Source of the DNA: Peribacillus tepidiphilus
Lineage (GTDB): Bacteria; Bacillota; Bacilli; Bacillales; DSM-1321
DNA length: 64,000 bases
Assembly (NCBI RefSeq): GCF_009466385.1
Contig: NZ_WIAQ01000002.1
Span: 273,678 to 337,677 of the forward strand
Reading direction: 5' to 3'
Below are positions 55,046 to 64,000 of this stretch, piece after piece (position 1 is the stretch's first letter; every line of letters starts with the position of its first letter). Made by a program: the position numbers and the translations under genes. The notes below the pieces were generated by a model. The model had not been told where the DNA came from, did not search any database, and worked only from the letters and a program-made list of their open reading frames with translations.

Positions 55046-56395
55046 ATGATGAAGCATCGTTATTTACCGATGACTGAAGAAGATCAAAAAGAAATGCTTC
55101 AGACAATCGGCGTTAAAAGTATAGATGACTTGTTTGTTGATATTCCAGAAAGCGTTCGTTTCAAAGGGGAATATACTATTAAACCGGCTAAATCCGAGTC
55201 TGCTCTACTTAAAGAACTTTCTCAATTAGCTAATAAGAATGCAGATACTAAGCAATATACTTCTTTTTTAGGTGCAGGTGTATATGACCACTATATTCCT
55301 ACCATTGTAGATCATGTTATTTCAAGATCTGAGTTTTATACAGCTTATACACCCTATCAACCAGAAATATCTCAGGGAGAGCTGCAAGCGATCTTTGAAT
55401 TCCAGACGATGATTTGTGAATTAACGGGAATGGATGTGGCAAACTCATCTATGTATGATGGAGGGACAGCTCTCGCTGAAGCAGCGATGTTAAGTGCAGG
55501 TCAAACGAGACGTAAGAAAATTCTTGTTTCAGCAACTGTACATCCTGAATCAAGAGATGTTCTAAAAACTTATGCGGACGGACAATATATTGAAGTAGTT
55601 GAAATACCTTACCGTGATGGAATAACAGATCTTGAAAAGCTACAAACAGAGACGGGACCTGACGTAGCCGGTGTGATCATACAATATCCAAACTTCTTTG
55701 GCCGTATTGAAAATTTGCAAGCGATTGAAAAAATTGCGCACGAGCAGAAGGCGATGTTGATTGTTTCAAGCAATCCATTATCACTCGGGGCCTTGACACC
55801 GCCAGGAAAATTTGGAGCGGATATTGTTGTTGGTGATGTTCAGCCGTTTGGAATTCCTCAAAGCTTTGGAGGACCTCATTGTGGTTATTTTGCTGTTACA
55901 AATCATTTAATGAGAAAGCTTCCTGGCCGCCTTGTTGGTCAAACAGTGGATGAAGATGGAAAACGTGGATTCGTTCTCACACTTCAAGCCCGTGAGCAAC
56001 ATATTCGTCGTGAAAAAGCTACCTCCAACATTTGTTCCAACCAAGCGTTAAACGCACTTGCAGCATCTGTGGCGATGACAGCTCTTGGCAAAAAAGGTGT
56101 AAAAGAAATGGCGGCACAAAATATAAAAAAAGCCTACTATGCGAAGAGAGCTCTTCAGAACGCAGGAATTGAAGTTGTTTTTAACGGACCTTCCTTTAAT
56201 GAATTTGTCATTAAGTTAGCGAACCCTGTAAAGAAAGTGAACGAAAAGCTTATTAAAAAAGGAATCATTGGAGGGTATGATTTAGGTCTAACCTATCCTG
56301 AATTAGAAAAGCACATGCTTGTTGCTGTTACAGAATTACGTACAAAAGAAGAAATCGATATGTTCGTGAAAGAATTGGGGGATGGCCATGAATAA
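55046..56395 (+). CDS. gcvPA: Glycine dehydrogenase (decarboxylating) subunit 1
   Basis: N-terminal half of the split P-protein, 449 aa; pairs with GcvPB to decarboxylate glycine on PLP. Strong collinearity with B. subtilis GcvPA ([58 protein letters not shown]). Two adjacent ATGs (55046, 55049) are possible starts behind AAAGGGG. Overlaps gcvPB by 8 bp. Confidence 0.97.
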   Translation: MMKHRYLPMTEEDQKEMLQTIGVKSIDDLFVDIPESVRFKGEYTIKPAKSESALLKELSQLANKNADTKQYTSFLGAGVYDHYIPTIVDHVISRSEFYTAYTPYQPEISQGELQAIFEFQTMICELTGMDVANSSMYDGGTALAEAAMLSAGQTRRKKILVSATVHPESRDVLKTYADGQYIEVVEIPYRDGITDLEKLQTETGPDVAGVIIQYPNFFGRIENLQAIEKIAHEQKAMLIVSSNPLSLGALTPPGKFGADIVVGDVQPFGIPQSFGGPHCGYFAVTNHLMRKLPGRLVGQTVDEDGKRGFVLTLQAREQHIRREKATSNICSNQALNALAASVAMTALGKKGVKEMAAQNIKKAYYAKRALQNAGIEVVFNGPSFNEFVIKLANPVKKVNEKLIKKGIIGGYDLGLTYPELEKHMLVAVTELRTKEEIDMFVKELGDGHE

Positions 56396-57869
56396 GCAAG
56401 ACCAACCGTTAATTTTTGAACTTAGTACTCCTGGAAGAATCGGCTTCAGCCTTCCTGAATTGGACATAGAAGATATAGACTTATCGGAAATCCTCCCAAA
56501 TGATTACATTCGTGAGGAGGAAGCGGATTTACCGGAAGTTTCAGAGCTGGATATTATGAGGCATTATACAGCTCTTTCAAAAAGAAACCATGGTGTTGAT
56601 TCAGGCTTTTATCCACTTGGTTCTTGTACAATGAAGTATAATCCGAAAATCAATGAAACTGTCGCTCGTTTTAATGGATTTGCCCATATTCATCCGTATC
56701 AGGATGAAAGCACAGTGCAGGGTGCATTGGAATTAATGTATGATCTTCAAGAGCATTTGAAGGAAATTATTGGTATGGATGAAGTGACGCTTCAGCCTGC
56801 AGCAGGGGCTCACGGTGAGTGGACAGGTCTAATGATGATCCGTGCGTTTCATGAAGCGAACGGTGACTTTAATAGAACTAAGGTAATCGTACCTGACTCC
56901 GCACACGGCACAAATCCTGCATCTGCCACTGTAGCCGGTCTTGAAACGGTAACGGTTAAGTCAAATGAAAATGGATTAGTAGATTTAGACGATTTAAGAA
57001 GAGTAGTCGGATCGGATACGGCAGCTCTTATGCTTACTAACCCGAACACTTTAGGTTTATTTGAAGAAAATATTTTAGAAATGGCACAAATTGTGCATGA
57101 AGCGGGTGGAAAGCTATATTATGACGGAGCCAACCTAAATGCTGTTTTATCAAAAGCTCGACCAGGGGACATGGGATTTGATGTTGTGCATTTGAATCTT
57201 CACAAAACCTTTACCGGTCCTCATGGAGGAGGAGGTCCTGGTTCTGGTCCTGTAGGAGTAAAGGCAGACCTGATTCCGTTTCTTCCATCACCGGTTATCA
57301 CAAAAGATGGTGACACTTTTACTTTGGATTACAATCGTCCGCAATCGATCGGGCGTGTAAAACCATTTTATGGGAACTTTGGTATTAACGTTCGTGCCTA
57401 CACGTACATCCGCTCGATGGGTCCTGAAGGGTTAAAGGCCGTTACGGAATTCGCTGTGCTAAATGCAAATTATATGATGAGAAAGCTTGCGCCATATTAT
57501 GATCTGCCATTCGACAGACATTGTAAGCACGAATTTGTTTTAAGTGGAAAGCGCCAGAAAAAGCTTGGTGTACGTACGCTCGATATTGCAAAGCGTCTCT
57601 TAGATTTCGGGTATCATCCACCTACTATCTATTTTCCTCTTAATGTGGAAGAATGTATCATGATCGAGCCGACGGAAACCGAATCAAAAGAAACATTGGA
57701 TGCCTTTATAGATGCGATGATTCAAATTGCAAAGGAAGCAGAAGAACATCCTGAAATCGTTCAAGAGGCTCCTCACACGACGGTTATTAAACGTTTGGAT
57801 GAAACGATGGCAGCAAGAAAGCCGATTCTTCGCTACGTAAAAGAAGAAACATTCGAATCAACAAAATAA
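56388..57869 (+). CDS. gcvPB: Glycine dehydrogenase (decarboxylating) subunit 2
   Basis: C-terminal half of the P-protein, 493 aa, carrying the PLP lysine in [20 protein letters not shown]. Also [11 protein letters not shown] and [14 protein letters not shown] 56388 has GGGGG six to seven bases upstream inside gcvPA. The operon lacks gcvH, which is elsewhere as in B. subtilis. Confidence 0.97.
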   Translation: MNKQDQPLIFELSTPGRIGFSLPELDIEDIDLSEILPNDYIREEEADLPEVSELDIMRHYTALSKRNHGVDSGFYPLGSCTMKYNPKINETVARFNGFAHIHPYQDESTVQGALELMYDLQEHLKEIIGMDEVTLQPAAGAHGEWTGLMMIRAFHEANGDFNRTKVIVPDSAHGTNPASATVAGLETVTVKSNENGLVDLDDLRRVVGSDTAALMLTNPNTLGLFEENILEMAQIVHEAGGKLYYDGANLNAVLSKARPGDMGFDVVHLNLHKTFTGPHGGGGPGSGPVGVKADLIPFLPSPVITKDGDTFTLDYNRPQSIGRVKPFYGNFGINVRAYTYIRSMGPEGLKAVTEFAVLNANYMMRKLAPYYDLPFDRHCKHEFVLSGKRQKKLGVRTLDIAKRLLDFGYHPPTIYFPLNVEECIMIEPTETESKETLDAFIDAMIQIAKEAEEHPEIVQEAPHTTVIKRLDETMAARKPILRYVKEETFESTK

Positions 57870-57870
57870 T

Positions 57871-57925
57871 AAAAAAGCATATGCATGACGGGAATTCAAA
57901 ATTCCTGTAGGCATATGCTTTTTTA
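57871..57925. terminator. Bidirectional terminator between gcvPB and yqhL
   Basis: Outer stem aaaaaagcatatgc/gcatatgctttttt with an inner ggaatt/aattcc arm; lies in a convergent gap. Confidence 0.9.
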
Positions 57926-57996
57926 TTTGGGATTCGTTTTCTTTTTCCTTTATACATTTATCGTATATTTTTATAACGCTATGAAGAGATTCCTAA

Positions 57997-58371
57997 TTAT
58001 TTCACCTTAATTTTTCCAGTCCATTGCTTAAAACCACCTTTTAGATGGTAAAGCTGACGATAGCCTTTTCTGTGAAGCATCTGGGCTGCTCGTCCGCTTC
58101 GTATACCGCTTTGGCAGTAAAGATATACGGGTTTGTCAGGACGGATTTCTTTTAATCTCGATTTCAATTGTGAAAGTGGGATGTTTCTTGCACCTAAAAT
58201 ATGACCGGCATTATATTCATTTGGCTCCCTCACATCAATGAGCTGAGCTTTTCGGTATCCTTCAATAAACTCTTCTTGAGTCAATGTTTTCACAACGCGG
58301 CGCTGCTGCCACCATGTGAATGCTGAATAAGCCAATATTGCAAAAACGATCACCAAAAAGTAATAAAGCAC
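57997..58371 (-). CDS. yqhL: Membrane-anchored rhodanese YqhL
   Basis: A 124-residue protein: N-terminal membrane helix (YYFLVIVFAILAYSAFTWW) and a single rhodanese domain with LIDVREPNEYNAGHI and active-site loop CQSGIRS. It may carry sulphane sulphur; position next to lipM suggests a link to lipoate or sulphur handling, unproven. ATG 58371 has ggagagg-type site upstream. Confidence 0.88.
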   Translation of the reverse strand: MLYYFLVIVFAILAYSAFTWWQQRRVVKTLTQEEFIEGYRKAQLIDVREPNEYNAGHILGARNIPLSQLKSRLKEIRPDKPVYLYCQSGIRSGRAAQMLHRKGYRQLYHLKGGFKQWTGKIKVK

Positions 58372-58580
58372 AGTAGAATTCTCCTCTCCAAAAACAATAC
58401 AAGCATTATTTATTATAGTATTCCTTCGTTATAATATCAAAAAATTTTTTGTGTTTCTTTTGTATGAATGGTTGACATTTTTCTTACATTTTCTAGGTGC
58501 CTTTATTCTTTTTCTTTTTTAGTATTTTTGTTATTCTAAAAAAAGTGTAATCAAAAAGTTATTAAAGAAAGGATCTATAT

Positions 58581-59417
58581 ATGAAAAAAGAAACATGGGC
58601 ATTTATCGATTCAGGTGATTGCTCACCATCTTTCAACATGGCGATGGACGAGCTGCTGATGATCTGGCATAGCGAAGGTCTTATTCCTCCTACGATCCGT
58701 TTTTATGGTTGGAATCCAGCCACCTTGTCGATTGGCTATTTTCAAAAAGCTGAAAAAGAAATCAATTTAGAAGAAGTAAAAAAAAGAGGTCTTGGTTTTG
58801 TACGAAGAGCTACAGGCGGTAGAGCAGTATTACATGAACATGAGCTTACGTACAGTGTAATTGTTTCTGAAGAACATCCGGATATGCCAAAAAATGTGAC
58901 TGAAGCTTATCGCGTCATTTCAGAGGGTATTTTAAAAGGATTTCAAAATTTAGGTTTAGATGCATATTTTGCTGTACCGAAAACAGAAGAAGACAGGGCT
59001 GCATTAAAGGCTCCACGTTCTTCTGTCTGTTTTGATGCCCCTAGCTGGTACGAGCTTGTGGTAGAAGGACGGAAGGTTGCAGGAAGCGCCCAAACCCGAC
59101 AAAAGGGAGTGATCCTTCAGCACGGATCGATCCTATTAGATCTAGATGAAGAAAAGTTGTTTAGTCTTTTTACATTCTCCAATGATCGGATAAAAGAAAG
59201 AATGATGCAAGCTTTTAAAAATAAAGCTGTAGCCATCAATGATGTTTCGAGTCGAACAATTCATCTGGACGAAGCAAAAATGGCTTTCAAGACAGGTTTT
59301 GAAGAGGGCTTAAACATCCAATTGGAGCCCTTTCAATTGACAGATGCACAAATGGATGAAATAAAGCAACTTGCTGCCCAAAAATATGAAAGTGACGAAT
59401 GGAATTTTATGCGCTAG
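58581..59417 (+). CDS. lipM: Octanoyltransferase LipM
   Basis: Transfers octanoyl from acyl carrier protein to GcvH at the start of lipoate synthesis; 278 aa, same as B. subtilis LipM. Signatures: [19 protein letters not shown], catalytic Cys in [15 protein letters not shown], and [23 protein letters not shown] 58581 has AAAGGATC upstream. It supplies the lipoyl arm needed by the neighbouring gcv gene products. Confidence 0.95.
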   Translation: MKKETWAFIDSGDCSPSFNMAMDELLMIWHSEGLIPPTIRFYGWNPATLSIGYFQKAEKEINLEEVKKRGLGFVRRATGGRAVLHEHELTYSVIVSEEHPDMPKNVTEAYRVISEGILKGFQNLGLDAYFAVPKTEEDRAALKAPRSSVCFDAPSWYELVVEGRKVAGSAQTRQKGVILQHGSILLDLDEEKLFSLFTFSNDRIKERMMQAFKNKAVAINDVSSRTIHLDEAKMAFKTGFEEGLNIQLEPFQLTDAQMDEIKQLAAQKYESDEWNFMR

Positions 59418-59479
59418 ATTTTGTTGGTAGAAAGTAAGTGAATAGCCGATAGTTACGATTATTCAAAATAAAAGTAAAC

Positions 59480-59516
59480 AAAAAGGGTGTCTGATTCACT
59501 GAGTCAGCCCCTTTTC
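59480..59516 (+). terminator. Terminator of lipM
   Basis: Stem aaaaggg..ctgattc/gagtcag.cccctttt with one internal mismatch and flanking T-rich sequence, about 60 bp after lipM. Confidence 0.7.
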
Positions 59517-59716
59517 TATAAAAAAATTTTTTTAACTTTTTTGATTGATTCTTCTTCAAGCCTTAAAAGAAAAGGACTTTTTCTAAAGCCAAAAAATGCA
59601 AGTCTGAAAATAGTCGATTATTGGCAATTAATCGAAAGAAATCAGTATTTATCTCCATTTTTCTCATTTATTCCACATATTTGCAGTTTGACAAAATCAT
59701 ATTTATTTTTACAAAA

Positions 59717-59765
59717 ACACAATATATAGTGTTTTCGAAAATAATTCTAATACTATATATTGATT
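59717..59765 (+). promoter_or_regulatory. Paired NrdR boxes upstream of nrdJ
   Basis: Box 1, acacaatatatagtgt (59717-59732), is a perfect match to the NrdR palindrome. Box 2 has core ctatatattg (59753-59762). The cores are 33 bp apart, about three helical turns, as is usual for NrdR pairs. The repressor should link ribonucleotide reductase expression to dNTP state. Confidence 0.85.
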
Positions 59766-59872
59766 TTGAGGGTTTAGTGTGTTAAGTTAAGGGTACTTTG
59801 TTAAATGATGCTTCACACCAGGCACTACATATAGGTTTATTTAGGGGATTAGATATAAAGGAGAGGTATAAC

Positions 59873-62434
59873 ATGTCTGTTGCGTTTAAGCAAACAATGA
59901 AACTAAACATTGATAGGCTAAATAAGGATATTAAGTTGTTTCCACAGGTACATCCGATCACACCTGATATGAAGATTACTCATAAGGGTGTATCAAGACT
60001 CGTTATGATTGACAGGTATTCTTTTAAAGACACAGAGAAAATTACTTTAACGAATGGGGATTTTGTTGTCCTAACGATTAAAGAAGATCCGAAATTTCCT
60101 GCTCGTGGACTTGGATACATTGTTGAAATTGATTGGGAAAACAAAAAAGCTAAAGTTCTTGTCGAGGAAGAATATCGAGGCGTATTGGACAAGCAGGAAG
60201 AAGTGGAAACAGGGATTGTTAACCGATCCTTAGATGTCATTGAGAAACCGCTTGAAATTTTTTATGAACAAATCGCTAAACGGAACGCGACGGGTTTGGC
60301 TTCCGTTGAAAAGACGGAAGAAAAAAGGCAAGAATGGTTCCAAAAGTTCTATGAAGAACTTGTATCCATGAACTTTGTTCCGGCTGGTCGTGTATTATAC
60401 GGTGCAGGTGCTGATACTGACGTAACGTATTTTAACTGTTATGTCATGCCGTTTGTGCAGGATTCTCGTGAAGGGATTTCAGAGCATAGAAAGCAGGTCA
60501 TGGAAATTATGAGCCGTGGAGGCGGTGTTGGTACGAACGGTTCTACATTAAGACCGCGTAATACACTTGCAAAGGGAGTAAACGGAAAATCCTCCGGTTC
60601 CGTATCGTGGCTAGATGATATCGCAAAGCTGACTCATCTAGTTGAACAAGGGGGCTCAAGACGCGGTGCCCAAATGATCATGCTTGCCGACTGGCATCCA
60701 GATATTGTGGAGTTCATCATTTCAAAAATGCAAAATCCACGCATTCTTCGTTACCTTATAGAAAATACAAAAGACGAAAGCATCAAAAAGCATGCAACTG
60801 AAAAATTGAAATTTACTCCGCTGACGGAGCAGGAAAAAGCGATGTATCAAGGGATCATTAATTATAAAAACATTCCTGGACAAGGCGGATTCAACGATAA
60901 AATTATAAAAGAAGCAGAAGAAAAGCTGCGTACAGGTGGAAATTACAGTGTTCATAACCCTGAATTTTTAACAGGCGCAAATATTTCGGTTTGCTTGACG
61001 AAGGAATTCATGGAAGCTGTAGAAAATGACAGTGAGTATGAACTTCGCTTCCCGGATGTTGAGAGCTATAATGCCGAAGAAATGAAACATTATAATGAAA
61101 ACTGGCATAAAGTTGGGGATGTACGTGAATGGGAAAAACAAGGAAACAGAGTTCGTGTTTATCGTAAAATTAAGGCTAGAGAGCTTTGGAACTTGATCAA
61201 CATTTGTGCAACATATTCTGCAGAGCCTGGTATATTCTTTATTGACAATGCTAATGACATGACAAACGCCAAAGCATACGGACAGCAAGTGGTTGCGACC
61301 AACCCTTGTGGAGAGCAGCCGCTAGCACCTTATTCTGTTTGTAACTTGGCCGCGGTCAACTTAGCTCAGATGGCGGATAAAGAAACAAAAACAGTTAATT
61401 TTGAGAAGCTACGACGCACCGTTGAAGTGGGTGTGCGTATGCAAGATAACGTCATCGATGCGACACCGTACTTTTTAGAAGAGAATAAAAAGCAAGCCCT
61501 AGGGGAGCGCCGTGTAGGATTAGGCGTTATGGGGCTTCATGATTTGCTCATTTATTGTGAAACAGAGTACGGCAGTGAAGAAGGAAACAAGTTGGTTGAC
61601 CAAGTTTTTGAAGTAATCGCTACTTCTGCCTATAAAGCTTCCATCGAATTGGCGAAGGAAAAGGGCAGCTTCCCATTCTTAGTAGGTGAAACAGAAGAAG
61701 AAACAGCTACACTTCGTGAACGATTTATTAATACAGGATTTATGAAAAAAATGCCTGAGGATATTCGTGAAGATATTAAGAAATACGGAATCCGTAACTC
61801 ACACCTATTAACAGTTGCACCAACAGGAAGTACAGGAACGATGGTTGGTGTTTCAACAGGTTTAGAGCCTTACTTCTCCTTTACTTATTTCCGTAGCGGT
61901 CGCTTAGGGAAATTTATTGAAGTAAAAGCAGATATTGTTCAAGAATATTTAGATCGAAATCCGGATGCTGATCCAAATAATCTTCCGCATTGGTTCGTTT
62001 CTGCTATGGAATTATCACCAGAAGCCCATGCAGATGTACAATGCATCATCCAACGCTGGATTGACAGCTCGATCAGTAAAACGGTGAATGCCCCTAAAGG
62101 GTATACGGTTGAACAGGTGGAAAAAGTGTACGAACGTCTTTACAAAGGCGGAGCAAAAGGTGGAACAGTTTATGTCGATGGTAGCCGTGACTCCCAAGTC
62201 TTAACTTTGAAAGCAGAAGAAAACAGCTTTGAAGATGACATAGTAGAAACACAAACAACTGAGAAGAAAAAAGTTGTATTAGTAGATACGATTCATGAAC
62301 TTCGCTCAACTAATGTAAAAATTGGTTCTGAAGTAGGTAACACTTGTCCAGTATGCCGGAAAGGTGAAGTAAAAGAAATCGGCGGCTGTAACACTTGTAC
62401 AAACTGCGGCGCCCAATTAAAATGCGGATTGTAA
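59873..62434 (+). CDS. nrdJ: Class II (adenosylcobalamin-dependent) ribonucleotide reductase
   Basis: Reduces ribonucleotides to deoxyribonucleotides using B12 to make the thiyl radical; 853 aa. Active-site features: FNCYVMPF, NPCGEQPLAPYSVCNLAAVNL with the radical and redox cysteines, and PTGSTGTMVGVSTGLEP. The C-terminus has a zinc-ribbon-like CPVCRKGE...CNTCTNCG. Start ATG 59873 has AAGGAGAGG eight bases upstream; 25 earlier codons lack support. Absent from B. subtilis, which uses class Ib NrdEF; it allows oxygen-independent dNTP synthesis when cobalamin is present. Confidence 0.95.
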   Translation: MSVAFKQTMKLNIDRLNKDIKLFPQVHPITPDMKITHKGVSRLVMIDRYSFKDTEKITLTNGDFVVLTIKEDPKFPARGLGYIVEIDWENKKAKVLVEEEYRGVLDKQEEVETGIVNRSLDVIEKPLEIFYEQIAKRNATGLASVEKTEEKRQEWFQKFYEELVSMNFVPAGRVLYGAGADTDVTYFNCYVMPFVQDSREGISEHRKQVMEIMSRGGGVGTNGSTLRPRNTLAKGVNGKSSGSVSWLDDIAKLTHLVEQGGSRRGAQMIMLADWHPDIVEFIISKMQNPRILRYLIENTKDESIKKHATEKLKFTPLTEQEKAMYQGIINYKNIPGQGGFNDKIIKEAEEKLRTGGNYSVHNPEFLTGANISVCLTKEFMEAVENDSEYELRFPDVESYNAEEMKHYNENWHKVGDVREWEKQGNRVRVYRKIKARELWNLINICATYSAEPGIFFIDNANDMTNAKAYGQQVVATNPCGEQPLAPYSVCNLAAVNLAQMADKETKTVNFEKLRRTVEVGVRMQDNVIDATPYFLEENKKQALGERRVGLGVMGLHDLLIYCETEYGSEEGNKLVDQVFEVIATSAYKASIELAKEKGSFPFLVGETEEETATLRERFINTGFMKKMPEDIREDIKKYGIRNSHLLTVAPTGSTGTMVGVSTGLEPYFSFTYFRSGRLGKFIEVKADIVQEYLDRNPDADPNNLPHWFVSAMELSPEAHADVQCIIQRWIDSSISKTVNAPKGYTVEQVEKVYERLYKGGAKGGTVYVDGSRDSQVLTLKAEENSFEDDIVETQTTEKKKVVLVDTIHELRSTNVKIGSEVGNTCPVCRKGEVKEIGGCNTCTNCGAQLKCGL

Positions 62435-62460
62435 AGACCTGGCCTAGCCAGGTCTTTTTT
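62433..62460 (+). terminator. Terminator of nrdJ
   Basis: Stem aaagacctggc/gccaggtcttt with a three-base loop and T-run, overlapping the stop codon. Confidence 0.92.
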
Positions 62461-62601
62461 AAAGCTGTAGTGATTAATAAACACATACTATTCTACTCGT
62501 TGAATTTTTACTAAAGTTGATTTCCAGATATTTTTTTCATGGTAAATCACAAGTTTTGGAATACTAAACAAGAGCAAATAACTGATAGAATGGTGATCAT
62601 T

Positions 62602-63627
62602 ATGGAGCCTTTTATTCCACAATTGGTATATATTGAGCCGAGAGCTCTTGAATATCCACTCGGTCGTGAGTTAAAGAAAAAGTTTGAGGATATGAATATT
62701 GAGATAAGGGAAACAACTTCTCATAATCAAATTCGAGGGCTGCCGGGTGAGACTGATTTACAGAAATATCGTATAGCTAAATCAACACTTGTTGTAGGTG
62801 TGCGACGTACCCTTAAATTCGATACGTCTAAGCCATCTGCTGAATATGCAATCCCACTCGCTACAGGCTGTATGGGGCATTGTCATTATTGCTATTTGCA
62901 GACGACCTTGGGGAGTAAGCCCTATATTAGAACTTACGTAAACGTAGATGAGATTTTTGATCAAGCTCAAAAATACATGGATGAAAGGAAGCCGGAAATT
63001 ACAAGGTTTGAAGCGGCCTGTACGTCTGATATTGTAGGAATCGATCATTTAACCCACTCATTAAAGAAAGCCATTGAATTTTTTGGGAATAGTGAGTATG
63101 GGAGACTTCGCTTCGTAACGAAATTTCATCATGTCGATCATCTATTGGACGCTAAACATAATGGGAAAACAAGATTTAGGTTCAGTGTGAATTCCCGCTA
63201 TGTCATAAAAAATTTCGAGCCTGGTACTTCCTCTTTTGATGAAAGGCTGGAAGCAGCAAGAAAGGTGGCGAATGCTGGCTATCCGTTAGGTTTTATTGTG
63301 GCTCCGATCTATATGCATGAGGAATGGAAAGAGGGATATTTTGAACTTTTTGAGCGCCTTGAAGAAGCACTAAAGGGCATGGACTTGCCTCATTTGTCAT
63401 TTGAATTGATTCAGCATCGATTTACTGCTCCGGCAAAGAAAGTCATCCAGAAGCATTACCCAAAAACAAAGCTCGAACTAGATGAGTCGAAACGGAAGTA
63501 CAAATGGGGAAAATATGGAATCGGAAAATATGTATATAAAGATGAAGAGGCTAATGAGTTGGAACAAACGATTCGTGGATACATTGGACATTTTTTTCCA
63601 AGCGCAGAAATTCAATATTTCACATGA
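62602..63627 (+). CDS. splB: Spore photoproduct lyase SplB
   Basis: Radical SAM enzyme that repairs 5-thyminyl-5,6-dihydrothymine in UV-damaged spore DNA on germination; 341 aa. The cluster motif is CMGHCHYC (Cx3Cx2C), the catalytic Cys is in FEAACTSDIVGIDH, and most of the protein is collinear with B. subtilis SplB. I start at ATG 62602 (MEPFIPQLVYIEP) with GGTGAT upstream, matching SplB. splA is not present. A catacta at 62484-62490 equals the sigma-G -10 consensus but no matching -35 is seen. Confidence 0.95.
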   Translation: MEPFIPQLVYIEPRALEYPLGRELKKKFEDMNIEIRETTSHNQIRGLPGETDLQKYRIAKSTLVVGVRRTLKFDTSKPSAEYAIPLATGCMGHCHYCYLQTTLGSKPYIRTYVNVDEIFDQAQKYMDERKPEITRFEAACTSDIVGIDHLTHSLKKAIEFFGNSEYGRLRFVTKFHHVDHLLDAKHNGKTRFRFSVNSRYVIKNFEPGTSSFDERLEAARKVANAGYPLGFIVAPIYMHEEWKEGYFELFERLEEALKGMDLPHLSFELIQHRFTAPAKKVIQKHYPKTKLELDESKRKYKWGKYGIGKYVYKDEEANELEQTIRGYIGHFFPSAEIQYFT

Positions 63628-63632
63628 TAACC

Positions 63633-63675
63633 GGTTAACCTGCTAGTCATTTGACGGATGGTTAACCCTTTTTAT
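63633..63675 (+). terminator. Terminator of splB
   Basis: ggttaacc at 63633-63640 pairs with ggttaacc at 63660-63667, followed by ctttttatt. Confidence 0.75.
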
Positions 63676-63688
63676 TGTTAGACTGCGA

Positions 63689-64000
63689 GTGTCCGAATAC
63701 GAAGGTTATTCGGACAGGACAAGTAGCAAATCGCCTAAGGGTGTCCGAATACGAAGGTTATTCGGACAGGACATGTAGGAAATTGTCTAAGGGTGTCCGA
63801 ATACGAAGGTTATTCGGACAGGACAAGTAGCAAATCGCCTAAGGGTGTCCGAATACGAAGGTTATTCGGACAGGACATGTAGGAAATTGCCTAAGGGTGT
63901 CCGAATACGAAGGTTATTCGGACAGGACAAGTAGCAAATCGCCTGAGGGTGTCCGAATACGAAGGTTATTCGGACAGGACATGTAGCAAATCGCCTGAGG
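63689..64000 (+). repeat. Six tandem 52-bp hairpin repeats
   Basis: Six units start at 63689, 63741, 63793, 63845, 63897 and 63949. The first 32 bases are identical in all units and contain a perfect inverted repeat gtccgaat/attcggac around a nine-base loop. The remaining 20 bases alternate between an aagtagcaaatcgcc type (units 1, 3, 5) and an atgtaggaaatt type (units 2, 4); unit 6 is a hybrid. The array reaches the window edge and may continue. No open frame spans it. Confidence 0.95.

Larger units (their letters stand above)
59418..59872 (+). other. 455-bp gap between lipM and nrdJ
   Basis: Holds the lipM terminator, an AT-rich stretch and the paired NrdR boxes. An 80-codon open frame across 59487-59729 starts inside the terminator and has no ribosome site, so I do not call it. 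Confidence 0.6.

Noticed and set aside
59487-59729. 80-codon open frame between lipM and nrdJ
   Set aside because: It begins inside the lipM terminator stem, has no ribosome site and is low-complexity (Lys/Ser/Phe-rich from AT-rich DNA).
59760-59872. Cobalamin riboswitch in the nrdJ leader
   Set aside because: The leader is only about 100 bp and shows no B12-box (gccactg) core.
63689-64000. Possible CRISPR array at the right edge
   Set aside because: Spacers are near-copies of each other in an alternating pattern and only 20 bp; no cas genes are nearby. It is a tandem repeat.

Overview
The window is a chromosomal segment of a low-GC, endospore-forming Firmicute of the family Bacillaceae. 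Gene order follows the Bacillus subtilis trmK(yqfN)-to-lipM(yqhM) region closely: yqfO, ispH, yqfQ, cshB, nfo, yqfT, zur, yqfW, yqfX, ispG, yqfZ, yqgB, yqgC, sodA, yqgE, pbpA, pst, yqzCD, rpmG, yqgN, yqgQ, glcK, yqgS, yqgT, yqgX, yqgY, comG, yqzE, yqhG, yqhH, gcv, yqhL, lipM. Several features set it apart from B. subtilis: the zinc transporter genes lie next to zur, phoU sits inside the pst operon with a single pstB, a glycan-synthesis cluster replaces yqgL/yqgM, gluP is a remnant, and a class II (B12-dependent) ribonucleotide reductase and splB follow lipM. I place it in Bacillus sensu lato outside the B. subtilis group; species cannot be named from this sequence alone.

Layout. 1-11.8 kb: tRNA methylation, Nif3-like protein, the last two enzymes of the MEP isoprenoid pathway (ispG, ispH), DEAD-box helicase cshB, DNA repair nuclease nfo, the znuC-znuB-zur zinc operon with a Zur-type box on its promoter, and small conserved proteins. 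12-17.8 kb: a chemoreceptor, a DUF1189 protein, a Na+/phosphate symporter-like protein, and Mn superoxide dismutase. 17.9-27 kb: an MFS protein, pbpA, and a complete pstSCAB-phoU operon behind an 11-bp-periodic Pho box. 27.4-34.5 kb: an operon of a DUF4912 protein, a fused GH57-like/GT4 glycosyltransferase and an unknown protein, then rpmG, 5-formyl-THF cyclo-ligase, a DUF92 protein, ldh, yqgO and the 3' remnant of gluP. 34.4-45.7 kb: a spore germination protein resembling SpoVAF, glucokinase, lipoteichoic acid synthase-like protein, a LysM-M14 endopeptidase, MBL and MidA-type enzymes, and a DNA-binding regulator with four C-terminal cysteines. 46-51 kb: the seven-gene comG competence pseudopilus operon and shikimate kinase. 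51-64 kb: yqhG/yqhH, the glycine-riboswitch-controlled gcvT-PA-PB operon, rhodanese, lipM, nrdJ behind paired NrdR boxes, and splB.

The most unusual structures are not genes. (1) A 157-bp element with internal inverted repeats occurs twice in identical form (1840-1996, 13705-13861). Each copy is inserted exactly at the base of a Rho-independent terminator stem, and the whole hairpin (31 bp and 26 bp, different sequences) is duplicated on both sides. A degenerate inverted relative abuts a third terminator at 40554-40660. This looks like a small mobile element that targets terminator hairpins. (2) The last 312 bp hold exactly six 52-bp tandem units, each with a perfect 8-bp-stem hairpin and spacers that mostly alternate between two types; the array may run past the window. 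(3) The GH57-like half of the fusion protein has Lys where the family has its catalytic Glu, so it is probably a pseudoenzyme domain attached to a working glycosyltransferase.

Functional themes are phosphate acquisition (two uptake systems, Pho-type repeats), zinc homeostasis, glycine/lipoate one-carbon metabolism (gcv, yqhL and lipM adjacent), cell-envelope synthesis (pbpA, LTA synthase, endopeptidase), competence and spore biology.
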